From positions 1,674,001 through 1,738,000 of the forward strand of contig NZ_AP019846.1 of assembly GCF_007990635.1 (NCBI RefSeq): a stretch of 64,000 nucleotides of DNA. Direction: 5' to 3'. This document shows positions 37,556 to 44,563 of the stretch, in pieces. The position numbers were made by a program, and so were the translations under genes. This stretch comes from Leptotrichia hongkongensis. GTDB lineage: Bacteria > Fusobacteriota > Fusobacteriia > Fusobacteriales > Leptotrichiaceae. How positions within the stretch are numbered: position 1 is the first letter of the stretch; each line of letters opens with the position of its first letter. Below the pieces are notes generated by a model. It was not told the DNA's origin, made no database searches, and saw only the letters and a list, made by a program, of their open reading frames with translations.

Positions 37556-37939
37556 ATGATTTTTTTAGATAAAGCTATTTTATACTTAACGCAAAATATT
37601 GAAAAACCACGTGAAATAATTGAAGAAGAACTTGAATTTGTAATAAAGCAAAGTATTTTGAACTATTTAGTGAATGAAAAAGGGATAGATATTAGTGAAC
37701 TTTCTGATTTGAATGTGACACTTGTTATAGATTTTGAAGATGATTTGACTAACAATCGGAAAAAAATGGTTGTGGAAGAATACATGTTTGAAGTAAATCA
37801 TAAAAATAATCCACTGATTCGTACTTTTAGACTTGGAACTGACAATGAGCATTATGTCCGAAGCGATTTAAAGGAACTGGAAAATGAAATTGATATGTTT
37901 GAAAACGGAATTGGAGTTTCAAAAAATAAAGGGGAATAA
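37556..37939 (+). CDS. Conserved-looking small acidic protein, unknown
   Basis: 127 residues, acidic, no signal peptide or membrane segment. The N-terminal half is helical (EIIEEELEFVIKQSILNYL) and a central beta region follows (LNVTLVIDFEDD). AAAGGAGG is seven bases from the ATG, so it is probably well translated. It has its own promoter and terminator and stands alone on the plus strand. I do not recognise the family. Confidence 0.8.
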   Translation: MIFLDKAILYLTQNIEKPREIIEEELEFVIKQSILNYLVNEKGIDISELSDLNVTLVIDFEDDLTNNRKKMVVEEYMFEVNHKNNPLIRTFRLGTDNEHYVRSDLKELENEIDMFENGIGVSKNKGE

Positions 37940-37953
37940 CTCCCCCTTTTTTA
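37926..37953 (+). terminator. Terminator between two convergent genes
   Basis: AAAGGGGA pairs with TCCCC-CTTT (one bulged C) around a short loop that contains the stop codon of the plus-strand gene. Six T follow. It sits at the convergent end with the radical SAM gene and may work in both directions. Confidence 0.75.
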
Positions 37954-38655
37954 TTGTACATATACTCCAAAATCTTTATTGTCCACAAGAATTTCAATAT
38001 TCTTCTTTTTGTTTAACTCTGGATAAATTTCTGTCAAAAACCATTTTACAAGTTCTTCATCCCGCTCCACTTTTGTATCATTATTCACAAATACACTTAA
38101 GGCTATTTCATCAAAATACTCCTGAGCAAGTTCTATATCTTGTAAAATCATTTCTTTTGTCTGCCCTTTTATACAAATCATAAAAAGTCCCATCTTATAT
38201 TCTTTTTTTATTTTTTCCAAAACTTTATCATTTGTAATAAAATTTTTGGTAAGCACTTTTGTTCTAAATTCATTATCAAAAGTTTCCATTCCAATAGCAA
38301 ACCGCACTTCCTGCTCACTAAAATATTCCCTAATTTCATTAAGCCTGTTTATATACCCAAAATACGCTTCAAAATACAATATTTTTATATTTTTCTCACT
38401 GCAAACTTCCTTAATTTTAGAAAGCGTAAAATCGTTCAGTTCAAAAACAGAGCCAGAGTTTATAACCTGTAAAACTCCTTTTTCACCAGTAATCTGATTA
38501 ATCGCCTCCAAATTTACTCTGTTCATTTCCTCTTCATCATCTGTATTATCCAAAATATAATTACAAAATGCACATTTTCCATATGCACAGCTGAATCCTT
38601 TTAAAAGTACTATTTCTCTAGGATTTTTTTCTTTTATTACACTATATCTTATCAT
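37951..38655 (-). CDS. Small radical SAM protein, candidate queuine lyase (QueL-like)
   Basis: 234 residues. The iron-sulfur cluster motif is CAYGKCAFC (cysteines 25, 30 and 33), followed by a shortened TIM-barrel with KILYFEAYFGY and FAIGMETFD. The N-terminus MIRYSVIKEKNPREIVLLKG resembles compact radical SAM proteins of gut Firmicutes. It lies 15 bases after a YhhQ-type queuosine-precursor transporter. In Clostridioides difficile, radical SAM QueL converts salvaged queuine to preQ1; context suggests the same here. The radical SAM assignment is firm, the QueL role is inference. Confidence 0.8.
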   Translation of the reverse strand: MIRYSVIKEKNPREIVLLKGFSCAYGKCAFCNYILDNTDDEEEMNRVNLEAINQITGEKGVLQVINSGSVFELNDFTLSKIKEVCSEKNIKILYFEAYFGYINRLNEIREYFSEQEVRFAIGMETFDNEFRTKVLTKNFITNDKVLEKIKKEYKMGLFMICIKGQTKEMILQDIELAQEYFDEIALSVFVNNDTKVERDEELVKWFLTEIYPELNKKKNIEILVDNKDFGVYVQ

Positions 38656-38670
38656 TTTTATTCCTTTTCA

Positions 38671-39390
38671 TTAGTCTTCACTTACTTTTCCGTTATTTTT
38701 CCAAATTGTTGCAATATATACAAACGGTGTATCCAATAATGCAATTACTACTTTTAGGAAATAAGTTGAAAATATAATTACAATTATTTCTTTCATTGAA
38801 TAAACTCCTAAAAATGCCATAAACGAGAATACTATATTATCAAGTATTTGACTTAACATAGTGCTTGCATTATTTCTAATCCAAATATCTTTAAAGCCCG
38901 GACGCAATTTTCTGATTGCCTGATAAGACCAGATGTCAAATGCCTGTGAAGCCGCAAATCCAGTTACACTTGCTATTGCCAGTCTTGGCATAAATCCAAA
39001 CACTTGACTCAAAGCCCCTTGCATGGTGTCAGACGGTGCTACCTGTATTTTTAGGACAATTTGCATAATAAAAGTTGTAAACAGCATTGAGGCAAATCCT
39101 AGTGAAACTACTTTTCTAGCATACTTCTTCCCTTCATTTTCAGAAAGGATATCTGATGCTAAATAAATCCCACCGAATGCAATATTTCCCATTGTCGTAT
39201 CCACACCAAACAAGGTCATCATCTTCCCAACCTGAATATTTGCGATAACTATTGAAAGTGGTACAATTGAAAGCAATCCTGCCTTTCCCCAAAATCTATA
39301 AGCCAAGATAACCGCTGTAAAATTAAGTAACAAATATCCTAACCACATTAATTCATTTACTCCAAACTGAAAGTTTCTAAAAAATTCCAA
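38671..39390 (-). CDS. yhhQ: Queuosine precursor transporter, YhhQ/VUT (DUF165) family
   Basis: 239 residues with six membrane segments. Family hallmarks are NIAFGGIYLASDILSENEG near 70, the GFAASQAFDIWSYQ segment near 145 and WIRNNASTMLSQILDN near 173. E. coli YhhQ imports preQ0 and preQ1; relatives with altered specificity import queuine. The start is TTG 39390-39388 with AAGGAGG seven bases before it. Transcribed from a strong promoter at 39,578-39,606 through a structured leader. First gene of a two-gene unit. Confidence 0.9.
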   Translation of the reverse strand: MEFFRNFQFGVNELMWLGYLLLNFTAVILAYRFWGKAGLLSIVPLSIVIANIQVGKMMTLFGVDTTMGNIAFGGIYLASDILSENEGKKYARKVVSLGFASMLFTTFIMQIVLKIQVAPSDTMQGALSQVFGFMPRLAIASVTGFAASQAFDIWSYQAIRKLRPGFKDIWIRNNASTMLSQILDNIVFSFMAFLGVYSMKEIIVIIFSTYFLKVVIALLDTPFVYIATIWKNNGKVSED

Positions 39391-39449
39391 AATTTTCCTC
39401 CTTATAATTTTTATTTTTTATTTAATTAAATTTTCCCTATTTTTTTAGA

Positions 39450-39515
39450 CAAATAAAAAACACACACTATCCTTTTGAATAATATGTGTTTCCAAAAGGT
39501 TTTTTTTAGAGATGG
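39450..39515 (-). promoter_or_regulatory. Structured leader with terminator-like hairpin ahead of the queuosine salvage genes
   Basis: On the minus strand: CCTTTTG ... CAAAAGG (7-bp stem, plus 39,492-39,498 and 39,471-39,477). Within its loop, AAACACA can instead pair with the downstream TGTGTTT, which is followed by a T-run. The two pairings can form an H-type pseudoknot or alternate as anti-terminator and terminator. It lies between a strong promoter and the transporter start. It does not match the preQ1-I consensus. Confidence 0.5.
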
Positions 39516-39577
39516 ATTTTCCCAAACATCATTATATTTTTTATTACTATTATTTATAGTTATTTTTATTGTCTTTT

Positions 39578-39606
39578 ATTATACAAGCATTTAGCAAAAA
39601 ATGCAA
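39578..39606 (-). promoter_or_regulatory. Sigma-70 promoter of the queuosine salvage genes
   Basis: On the minus strand TTGCAT (plus 39,601-39,606) and TATAAT (plus 39,578-39,583), 17-base spacer. Leader of about 180 bases to the transporter start. Confidence 0.8.
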
Positions 39607-39692
39607 GAAAATAATAATTTTTTAAAAATTTGCCCCTTTTTTGCCCCCTGATTGATAAAATAAAAATTCTCTATCAATACCACAAATATATT

Positions 39693-39724
39693 TTAAAAGA
39701 AAAAGAACAGATTTTACTGTTCTT
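39693..39724 (-). terminator. Terminator at the chromosome-side end of the prophage
   Basis: On the minus strand AGAACAG pairs with CTGTTCT around TAAAAT (which contains the stop codon of the DUF2335 gene), followed by TTTTCTTTT. Confidence 0.8.
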
Positions 39725-40169
39725 CTTCTGATTGATTTTTATTTTCATCTTTATTTCTTAAACCTACAGAAATAGCTAATCCACCTATAGCTCCTAACAT
39801 AGTTACATATCCTGCTAAATTACGCCCTATACTTAACAGATATATCCCACCTATTAGAGCAGATAAAACTACTATTCCACCTATTACCTGTCCTAAAATT
39901 CTATATGTTACTGCTCCATTAACTAACTTTTCTTGACATTTCTGAAAACTCTCTGACTCCTGTAATTCTATTTTTTGTCTGTTTTTCTGTTGATTTTCTG
40001 CCATTGCTACAATTCTGCTTGCTAATCCCTCTTGAATATTTTCATATCCTTGTAATTCTTCAACTGTTGGTATAGGGGCAGAACGGAAAGAAACACTTTT
40101 AGCAACTGCTCTTGTTCCAATTTTTGAAGTTTGGGACACTGGTGGTTTATTTGTTTTTCTCTTAGACAT
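39714..40169 (-). CDS. DUF2335 family membrane protein
   Basis: 151 residues. A basic, disordered N-terminus (1-30) precedes the DUF2335 pattern TVEELQGYENIQEGLASRIVAMAE... (about 35-55) and a helical stretch. Two membrane segments (about 90-135) and an acidic tail follow. DUF2335 proteins are common in prophages and near mobile elements; function unknown. It lies outside the lysis operon, after that operon's terminator, which is where accessory (moron) genes sit. Probably cotranscribed with the small gene just upstream. Confidence 0.8.
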   Translation of the reverse strand: MSKRKTNKPPVSQTSKIGTRAVAKSVSFRSAPIPTVEELQGYENIQEGLASRIVAMAENQQKNRQKIELQESESFQKCQEKLVNGAVTYRILGQVIGGIVVLSALIGGIYLLSIGRNLAGYVTMLGAIGGLAISVGLRNKDENKNQSEEEQ

Positions 40170-40170
40170 T

Positions 40171-40365
40171 CTATTTACCTACTTTGTATTGTTTATCATA
40201 TTCAGACATTGCATTTCTTATATCATTCCCAACTTTTTCCCAATCTGACTGTAATGCTTTTAAATCATTTTTTTCAAAATTAGAATTACTTTTTTTTAAC
40301 GATATTTCAGGAGAATAAACAATATCTGCAATCCCGTTTATAAAGTCTTGTAAATGTTTTTTCAT
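40171..40365 (-). CDS. Small partner protein of DUF2335
   Basis: 64 residues, soluble: MKKHLQDFINGIADIV... with ALQSDWEKVGNDIRNAM near the C-terminus. I have the impression that short proteins of this form (SDW..VG.D.R.AM) precede DUF2335 genes in other phages. It starts behind GGAGG and ends two bases before the DUF2335 start. Function unknown. Confidence 0.7.
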   Translation of the reverse strand: MKKHLQDFINGIADIVYSPEISLKKSNSNFEKNDLKALQSDWEKVGNDIRNAMSEYDKQYKVGK

Positions 40366-40450
40366 AAAAATTTCCTCCTAATTTTGTTTAATAAAGTATA
40401 ACAAATTTTTCTAAAAAAAACAAATTTTTTTTGAATATAAAGTATATTTT

Positions 40451-40663
40451 CTATTTTTCGTCTTTATAATTCAGTAATTTAAGTAATGCGTCAGGTTTGC
40501 TTCCACCCACCTTTTTTAATTTGTTGTTTATAAACTCCAGTTCCTTTACTGTAAATCTTACAGTAAAGACTTTATCACGTTTTGGCTCTAATGTTTTTTT
40601 TCTTCCACTCCCCAGGGGCTTTGGTCTGCCTTTTTTAGCCCCCCTGGTTTCTTTTTTTTCCAT
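40451..40663 (-). CDS. Small basic protein with ribbon-helix-helix-like sequence
   Basis: About 70 residues from ATG 40663-40661, behind AGGAGAGTGACT. The first 30 residues are very basic with GRPKPLGSGRKK, then RDKVFTVRFTVKELEFINNKLKKVG, which has the strand-helix-helix spacing of RHH DNA-binding proteins. This could be a small transcription regulator for the accessory genes. An antitoxin of the RHH class is possible, but no toxin neighbour is evident. Confidence 0.6.
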   Translation of the reverse strand: MEKKETRGAKKGRPKPLGSGRKKTLEPKRDKVFTVRFTVKELEFINNKLKKVGGSKPDALLKLLNYKDEK

Positions 40664-40673
40664 AGTCACTCTC

Positions 40674-40814
40674 CTATCTTAAGAAAAACATTATTAGACT
40701 TAATATACATGCTATTAAGCTTATTGTTCTTGCTACAGTATATTTTTTTTGTCCTGCAAAAGCAAAATATCCATTTACCAATGCAAATATTATCCATAAA
40801 TTGTTATTTGACAT
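40674..40814 (-). CDS. Small membrane protein, 46 residues
   Basis: ATG 40814-40812 to TAG 40674-40676. The product has two short hydrophobic segments separated by GQKKYTVAR: MSNNNLWIIFALVNGYFAFA and ISLIACILSLIMFFLR. Its stop lies 11 bases before the start of the basic RHH-like gene. The ribosome site is weak. Unknown; it may belong with the other small hydrophobic proteins in this phage segment. Confidence 0.5.
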   Translation of the reverse strand: MSNNNLWIIFALVNGYFAFAGQKKYTVARTISLIACILSLIMFFLR

Positions 40815-40862
40815 AATCTTTATAAAAAGATATAATTAAGTCGTCCCCTAAGGGGGAGGGCT

Positions 40863-41012
40863 TTATTTAAAAAGCCCTTTTATTAAAATTGTTAGTATCG
40901 TCAATATTGCGAGTATGATTTCTGCTAACAATTTGATTATTTCGAGGACTTGTTTTAAGTCCTCTTTTTTTCGCCTCCTTTCTTTTTCCTTTCGACTTAA
41001 TTTTCTTTTCAT
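40863..41012 (-). CDS. Small lysine-rich hydrophobic peptide, 49 residues
   Basis: ATG 41012-41010 has AAAGGTGG upstream; a longer frame to 41,057 lacks a site. Residues 1-18 are strongly basic (MKRKLSRKEKERRRKKED), then a helix IIKLLAEIILAILTILTIL with a short basic tail. Opposite its coding sequence the plus strand carries a perfect 8-bp terminator hairpin with seven T. A short antisense RNA is therefore possible. Candidate type I toxin-like or holin-like peptide, or simply a phage unknown. Confidence 0.55.
   Translation of the reverse strand: MKRKLSRKEKERRRKKEDLKQVLEIIKLLAEIILAILTILTILIKGLFK
40914..40972 (+). ncRNA. Candidate antisense RNA opposite the 49-residue peptide
   Basis: GAGGACTT / AAGTCCTC (8 bp, loop GTTTT) at 40,944-40,964 is followed by seven T on the plus strand, inside a minus-strand gene. 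A possible -10 (TATGAT, 40,914-40,919) with TTAGTA 16 bases upstream would give an RNA of about 50 bases. The promoter is weak. The terminator is the firm part. Confidence 0.35.
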
Positions 41013-41221
41013 TGTCCACCACCTTTCTATCTCCCTCTTACATATGTATAGTAACATATTTTTATGTAAAACGAAAGCGTTTTTGATAAAATATTTTTAT
41101 TTTTTTCAAAATTTAAAAATAATGGTAATTTCTGCAAAAAATATACCTTAAAATACCCCTATTACGATTACTTGTAATCCTTATAAATAAGCATTTCGCG
41201 ATATGTATAAATACTGTATTT

Positions 41222-41250
41222 TTTTAAAAAAAGGATACATAAAGTATCCT
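41222..41250 (-). terminator. Terminator of the phage lysis/late operon
   Basis: On the minus strand AGGATAC pairs with GTATCCT around TTTAT, then seven T. It overlaps the stop codon of the last late gene. Confidence 0.88.
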
Positions 41251-41815
41251 AATTCAACAAATCTTTTATCTTGTTATACATTCTATTTTCAAAATGTTCA
41301 AAATGTGTTTCTACACTTCTTTCTGCTGTCACATAGAGTGATTTATCTTGTTTACCATGCTCTTTTAAGTCTTCAAGTAGAGCAATTATGAGATTTTTAG
41401 TTTCAGTGAGTTCTTCATCTAAAATTGTCATAAACACTTTTAATACAGCTTTGTCAATTATATCTCTTAAATCTGTATATATTTCATGTTTCTTTTCTTC
41501 TATTTTCAGGTCTATTTCCCTTAATATTATTATCCAGTTAAGGCTGATATTATTATCTACGATATACTGAACTATTCTCTTCTGCAAGCTCCATCTTAGC
41601 CCTTGAGATGTAAAGTTTAATACCATCTCAAGCCCTTTTCCTCTCATAGTATTCATGTTCATACTCTGCATAAACTTCTTCATTTCTTTCTGTGTTTCAA
41701 GAGCTTCTTTCATGAAAGGAACTACAGAACGGTAGAGTATAATTATTGTCAGACACATAAATACTATTGAAATCCCATGGTTTTCTATGTACAATATAAG
41801 TTCCTTTAACTGCAT
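41249..41815 (-). CDS. Phage membrane-anchored helical protein, unknown
   Basis: 188 residues. One membrane segment (about 13-32, GISIVFMCLTIIILY), then a long helical cytoplasmic or periplasmic part rich in Lys and Glu. Last gene of the lysis cassette, immediately before the operon terminator. The position suggests a lysis accessory role (spanin-like or anti-holin), but there is no lipobox and I recognise no family. Confidence 0.65.
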   Translation of the reverse strand: MQLKELILYIENHGISIVFMCLTIIILYRSVVPFMKEALETQKEMKKFMQSMNMNTMRGKGLEMVLNFTSQGLRWSLQKRIVQYIVDNNISLNWIIILREIDLKIEEKKHEIYTDLRDIIDKAVLKVFMTILDEELTETKNLIIALLEDLKEHGKQDKSLYVTAERSVETHFEHFENRMYNKIKDLLN

Positions 41816-41823
41816 TGCTATTC

Positions 41824-42111
41824 CTACTTTCTATCAAAATAATAAACGAACCCAGCTCTGGCAAGCAATTCTCTGTCTCCTCTGAAATTATCACGGTAAT
41901 TTATATCAGCATATATATTACTTCGACTGTAGTCACGCTTATAATCAATCACATTGAAGTTCAGTTTATTATTGTCAGTAGCAGAGAGTTTTCCACTCTC
42001 CACTACCTTTTCAATTACCTTATCAATTGCTTTTTCCGTAGCCTGTTCAGTTACTTTTTCTATTTTCTCTCCGACAGTAGCTTTTATTCTTCCACTGCTG
42101 TCGGCTTTGCT
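41824..42111 (-). CDS. Start-less reading frame, probable -1 frameshift extension of the holin-like protein
   Basis: 95 codons (SKADSSGRIKATVGEKIEKV ... ARAGFVYYFDRK) with no ATG, GTG or TTG at its beginning. The frame overlaps the end of the holin-like gene in the -1 frame. The overlap contains G GGT TTA in the correct zero-frame register (plus 42,111-42,117), a classical slippery heptamer, and AGGAGG lies directly before it. Slippage there would fuse 123 residues of the holin-like protein to these 95. The product has an amphipathic helix and a Tyr/Arg-rich C-terminal half. Confidence 0.6.
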   Translation of the reverse strand, partial: SKADSSGRIKATVGEKIEKVTEQATEKAIDKVIEKVVESGKLSATDNNKLNFNVIDYKRDYSRSNIYADINYRDNFRGDRELLARAGFVYYFDRK

Positions 42112-42479
42112 AAACCCTCCTGCTTGTACTCGTTCAACTTTCTTTCTATTTCCCTTGCGATAGCATTTTCATCTATCAATCTATCTATTGTTGGTCTCTG
42201 TTTTTCAGGGAACATTTTCAGAACTCTATTTTGAACAGTTAGAACAGCCTGAACCAGTCTTTCATGATTTGGCTTTATGCCTTTCAGCATGTCTCCGTAA
42301 GCTATTCCCTGCGGAATAAACTTAAGTACATATTTAGATATTTTTCTTTTAAGCAAATACTTATGCCCATTAATTACAATTAAAGATAATCCCCTTGCTA
42401 TCAGTCCGGCTAATGCTACCGCCACTAAATTTGTTAAATTTGCTCCAAATTGATTTAATACTGTTGTTATCATGTTCAT
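42084..42479 (-). CDS. Holin-like phage protein
   Basis: 131 residues. A hydrophobic N-terminus (LTNLVAVALAGLIARGLSLIVI, roughly 15-36, shown in part) is followed by a basic helix and a charged tail ending KPTAVEE. This resembles holins of the LLH type, and it directly follows the amidase gene (one-base gap) in the lysis cassette. Its own stop lies inside the -1 frame described at 41,824-42,111. Holin is the likely role by position; the family match is not certain. Confidence 0.55.
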   Translation of the reverse strand: MNMITTVLNQFGANLTNLVAVALAGLIARGLSLIVINGHKYLLKRKISKYVLKFIPQGIAYGDMLKGIKPNHERLVQAVLTVQNRVLKMFPEKQRPTIDRLIDENAIAREIERKLNEYKQEGLAKPTAVEE

Positions 42480-42480
42480 T

Positions 42481-43062
42481 TTACATCACTCCTTCAAAAT
42501 ATTCTTTTATAGATTTTTTTATAGCTTCCACATATTCTTGCTTTTTCTGTTTTCCGAGCTTCAAATCGCTATTGTTATCTATGAAAAACGGTTCAATAAT
42601 GTTGCAAGGTGCATTGGTTTTATATAGCAAATAGCTACCCCTCGTTTCCATATCCTTAAACTTGACAGGATTTCGCTTTTTAATTTCGTTTGTAACTCTT
42701 GGTTTTGCTCCTCTGTTATGAATTCCAAAAGTTTCGGAAATATTTTTACTTAATATCTCTGCTAATTTTTTAGATTTTTCACTTGAATGCCAGTAAAGTG
42801 CCTCTGTTCCTGAAGCAATTCCATCAAATGAATTACAATGCAGTGATAAAATCAAGTCTGATTTGTAGCCGTTGACTATCTCAATATTTTCAACCTTGTT
42901 ATATCCCCTGTTATATTTTACGACTTCATACTCATTTTTTAATGCTTCCATAAGCATATCAGCAAGTTCGATATTATAAGCAAGCTCAGTCTCTTTTGTA
43001 TAAGGGTTAATTGCTCCGCAATCATTTCCGCCGTGCCCAATTATTATACAAATTTTTTTCAT
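42481..43062 (-). CDS. N-acetylmuramoyl-L-alanine amidase (Amidase_3)
   Basis: 193 residues, the catalytic domain alone. Zinc ligands are expected at His9 (IGHGG), Glu about 27 (ETELAYNI) and His75 (LHCNS). The catalytic Glu is in NIIEPFFIDN near 157. It cuts the bond between muramic acid and the peptide stem. Unusually, it lies directly beside a second lytic enzyme (GH108), with a one-base gap. No signal peptide, so export would rely on a holin. Confidence 0.92.
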   Translation of the reverse strand: MKKICIIIGHGGNDCGAINPYTKETELAYNIELADMLMEALKNEYEVVKYNRGYNKVENIEIVNGYKSDLILSLHCNSFDGIASGTEALYWHSSEKSKKLAEILSKNISETFGIHNRGAKPRVTNEIKKRNPVKFKDMETRGSYLLYKTNAPCNIIEPFFIDNNSDLKLGKQKKQEYVEAIKKSIKEYFEGVM

Positions 43063-43063
43063 C

Positions 43064-43600
43064 TTACACCATCTCCTTTAAATATTTTTCTTTTCTGTCA
43101 ACACGATTCAACCACCCAGTCAAAAAATCTTTCTGAGTTGGATTATATTCGACTACAGAATGATAAAATTTTCTCTGTATGTCGTGATATTCTTTCAAAA
43201 ATTCTTCTGACTTTCCTTGTTCTTCCACTTCATTCAAGGCTTTTATAGTCTTGCTTCCAAAAATACCGTCTACAACTAAATCATAACCAAAATATTTGTT
43301 TAACGTTACCTGTGCCTTTTTAGTTGCCCATTTTCCTGAGTTAAAACTCCAGTCACATATTGATAATGCAATCTTGTCATTTTTTACTTCATTCAAACGA
43401 TTTTTCAGGTAATAGTCTTTTTCCAATATTTTTTTGGCAAACTCTTTCGTTAAATCTTTCATAGAACCACGATAGCCATTCTTTCTTGCTTCCTCTTTTG
43501 TAATTCCCCAAGTTGTTTCTCCACCCTTATCATTTTTGTCGTTGGTATAGCCACCCTCGACAGACAACGTAAAGTTGAAAATTTTGTCAAATCTATCCAT
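43064..43600 (-). CDS. Phage endolysin, GH108 muramidase with peptidoglycan-binding module
   Basis: 178 residues. The catalytic Glu is in SVEGGYTND (residue 16), followed by KGGETTWGIT, and a C-terminal binding module begins near VVDGIFGSKT. It shares extended motifs with the chromosomal GH108 gene at 8,523-9,053. It cleaves the glycan strand, complementing the adjacent amidase. The start overlaps the stop region of the small upstream gene (ATGTAGATGG). Confidence 0.92.
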   Translation of the reverse strand: MDRFDKIFNFTLSVEGGYTNDKNDKGGETTWGITKEEARKNGYRGSMKDLTKEFAKKILEKDYYLKNRLNEVKNDKIALSICDWSFNSGKWATKKAQVTLNKYFGYDLVVDGIFGSKTIKALNEVEEQGKSEEFLKEYHDIQRKFYHSVVEYNPTQKDFLTGWLNRVDRKEKYLKEMV

Positions 43601-43726
43601 CTACATCACTTCCTTTATTTCTTCAACATTCAATATTATGTTGTCTTCTTCAAATTTCACTCCAACAACTTTATATTTTTTACCATCCAATTCTATTTCT
43701 GTGCATATCAATTTTTCTATATTCAT
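43601..43726 (-). CDS. Small phage protein, 41 residues
   Basis: ATG 43726-43724, GGAGTAA upstream, stop at 43,601-43,603 touching the endolysin start. Acidic, beta-strand pattern (EIELDGKKYKVVGVKFEEDNIIL), no membrane segment. Similar tiny genes (XkdX-like in position) sit between tail fibre and lysis genes in many phages, but this one lacks their recognisable motif. Confidence 0.6.
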   Translation of the reverse strand: MNIEKLICTEIELDGKKYKVVGVKFEEDNIILNVEEIKEVM

Positions 43727-43744
43727 TCAAATTACTCCTCTTAA

Positions 43745-44491
43745 TTAATTTTGAAAAAAATCGCTTACATTTAACTCTAACATTTGTTCAATGTTATATC
43801 TACTGATTCCCACTACCGCCATTTGTTCCGCCATGTCAGCAATTTCTAAAATATCCTGAATCTTTTTAGCCAAAACTTTTAATTCAACTCGATTCAATTC
43901 GATAAATTCAACTAATCCTTTATCATTTAAAACTTTTACTTTTTCAATTTTGTCTTGTTCTAAAGTCCACATTAAAGACATTTTTAATGATAAACTATTC
44001 CTATTTTTTTCATTATTCTCAAAAGTATATTTTTTGCTGTTTTTTTCGATTTCAAGCGGCTGATTCAAAAAGTTTGATTTAGCTTCTGCTAAGTTTTTTA
44101 ATGCTTTTTCTCTTAATTCTTTTAATTTTGCATTTAATAAATCATTGTCAACTTTCCAAGCGTGCGAGTTTTTATCCCATACACTCCATTCGTTCGGCTT
44201 TGCAATTGTTACGATTGTTTCATTAACTTCATCTAAATAACTTCCATCTGATAAAGTTGTTTTTCCGGACTTCAGTTTTTCTATTTCGCTCATTTCTCTA
44301 AGTTCTCCAGTTTTTGAATCAATGACTGGATTCGAAAGTAACGATGTTGAGGATTTCATTGTTTCTTCATTCCAGTCAGGATAAAATAAACTTGGATTTT
44401 TTTTAAATTCCTCTGCTGTTGTAACTGTCGGTCGTGCTATGCACTCCATTGTTGCAATTAAATAAATGTAAATTACTGTCATTTTTATCAC
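43745..44491 (-). CDS. Tail fibre assembly-type protein, DUF4376-like
   Basis: 248 residues. The centre has IAKPNEWSVWDKNSHAW, like the short PP.....W....W element in tail fibre assembly proteins. The C-terminal helical half, with LREKALKNLAEAKSNF and a closing MAVVGISRYNIEQML pattern, is DUF4376-like. It follows the fibre gene, as expected for a fibre chaperone. The start may be internal (MECIARPT, residue 15); I see no decisive ribosome site. Confidence 0.6.
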   Translation of the reverse strand: MIKMTVIYIYLIATMECIARPTVTTAEEFKKNPSLFYPDWNEETMKSSTSLLSNPVIDSKTGELREMSEIEKLKSGKTTLSDGSYLDEVNETIVTIAKPNEWSVWDKNSHAWKVDNDLLNAKLKELREKALKNLAEAKSNFLNQPLEIEKNSKKYTFENNEKNRNSLSLKMSLMWTLEQDKIEKVKVLNDKGLVEFIELNRVELKVLAKKIQDILEIADMAEQMAVVGISRYNIEQMLELNVSDFFQN

Positions 44492-44563
44492 TCCATTTCT
44501 TTACTATTTACTGCTAAAATTATGCCTTTTTACGAATTTCTAACAGCTTATTTTTTATACTCA

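Noticed and set aside
39450-39540. Classical preQ1-I riboswitch
   Set aside because: There is an A-rich tail and a small hairpin (GATG/CATC), but the conserved loop and tail residues of preQ1-I are not present. I therefore only call it a structured leader.
41815-42234. 139-codon plus-strand frame in the lysis cassette
   Set aside because: It is the antisense of the start-less -1 frame and the holin-like gene. Coding signals favour the minus strand.
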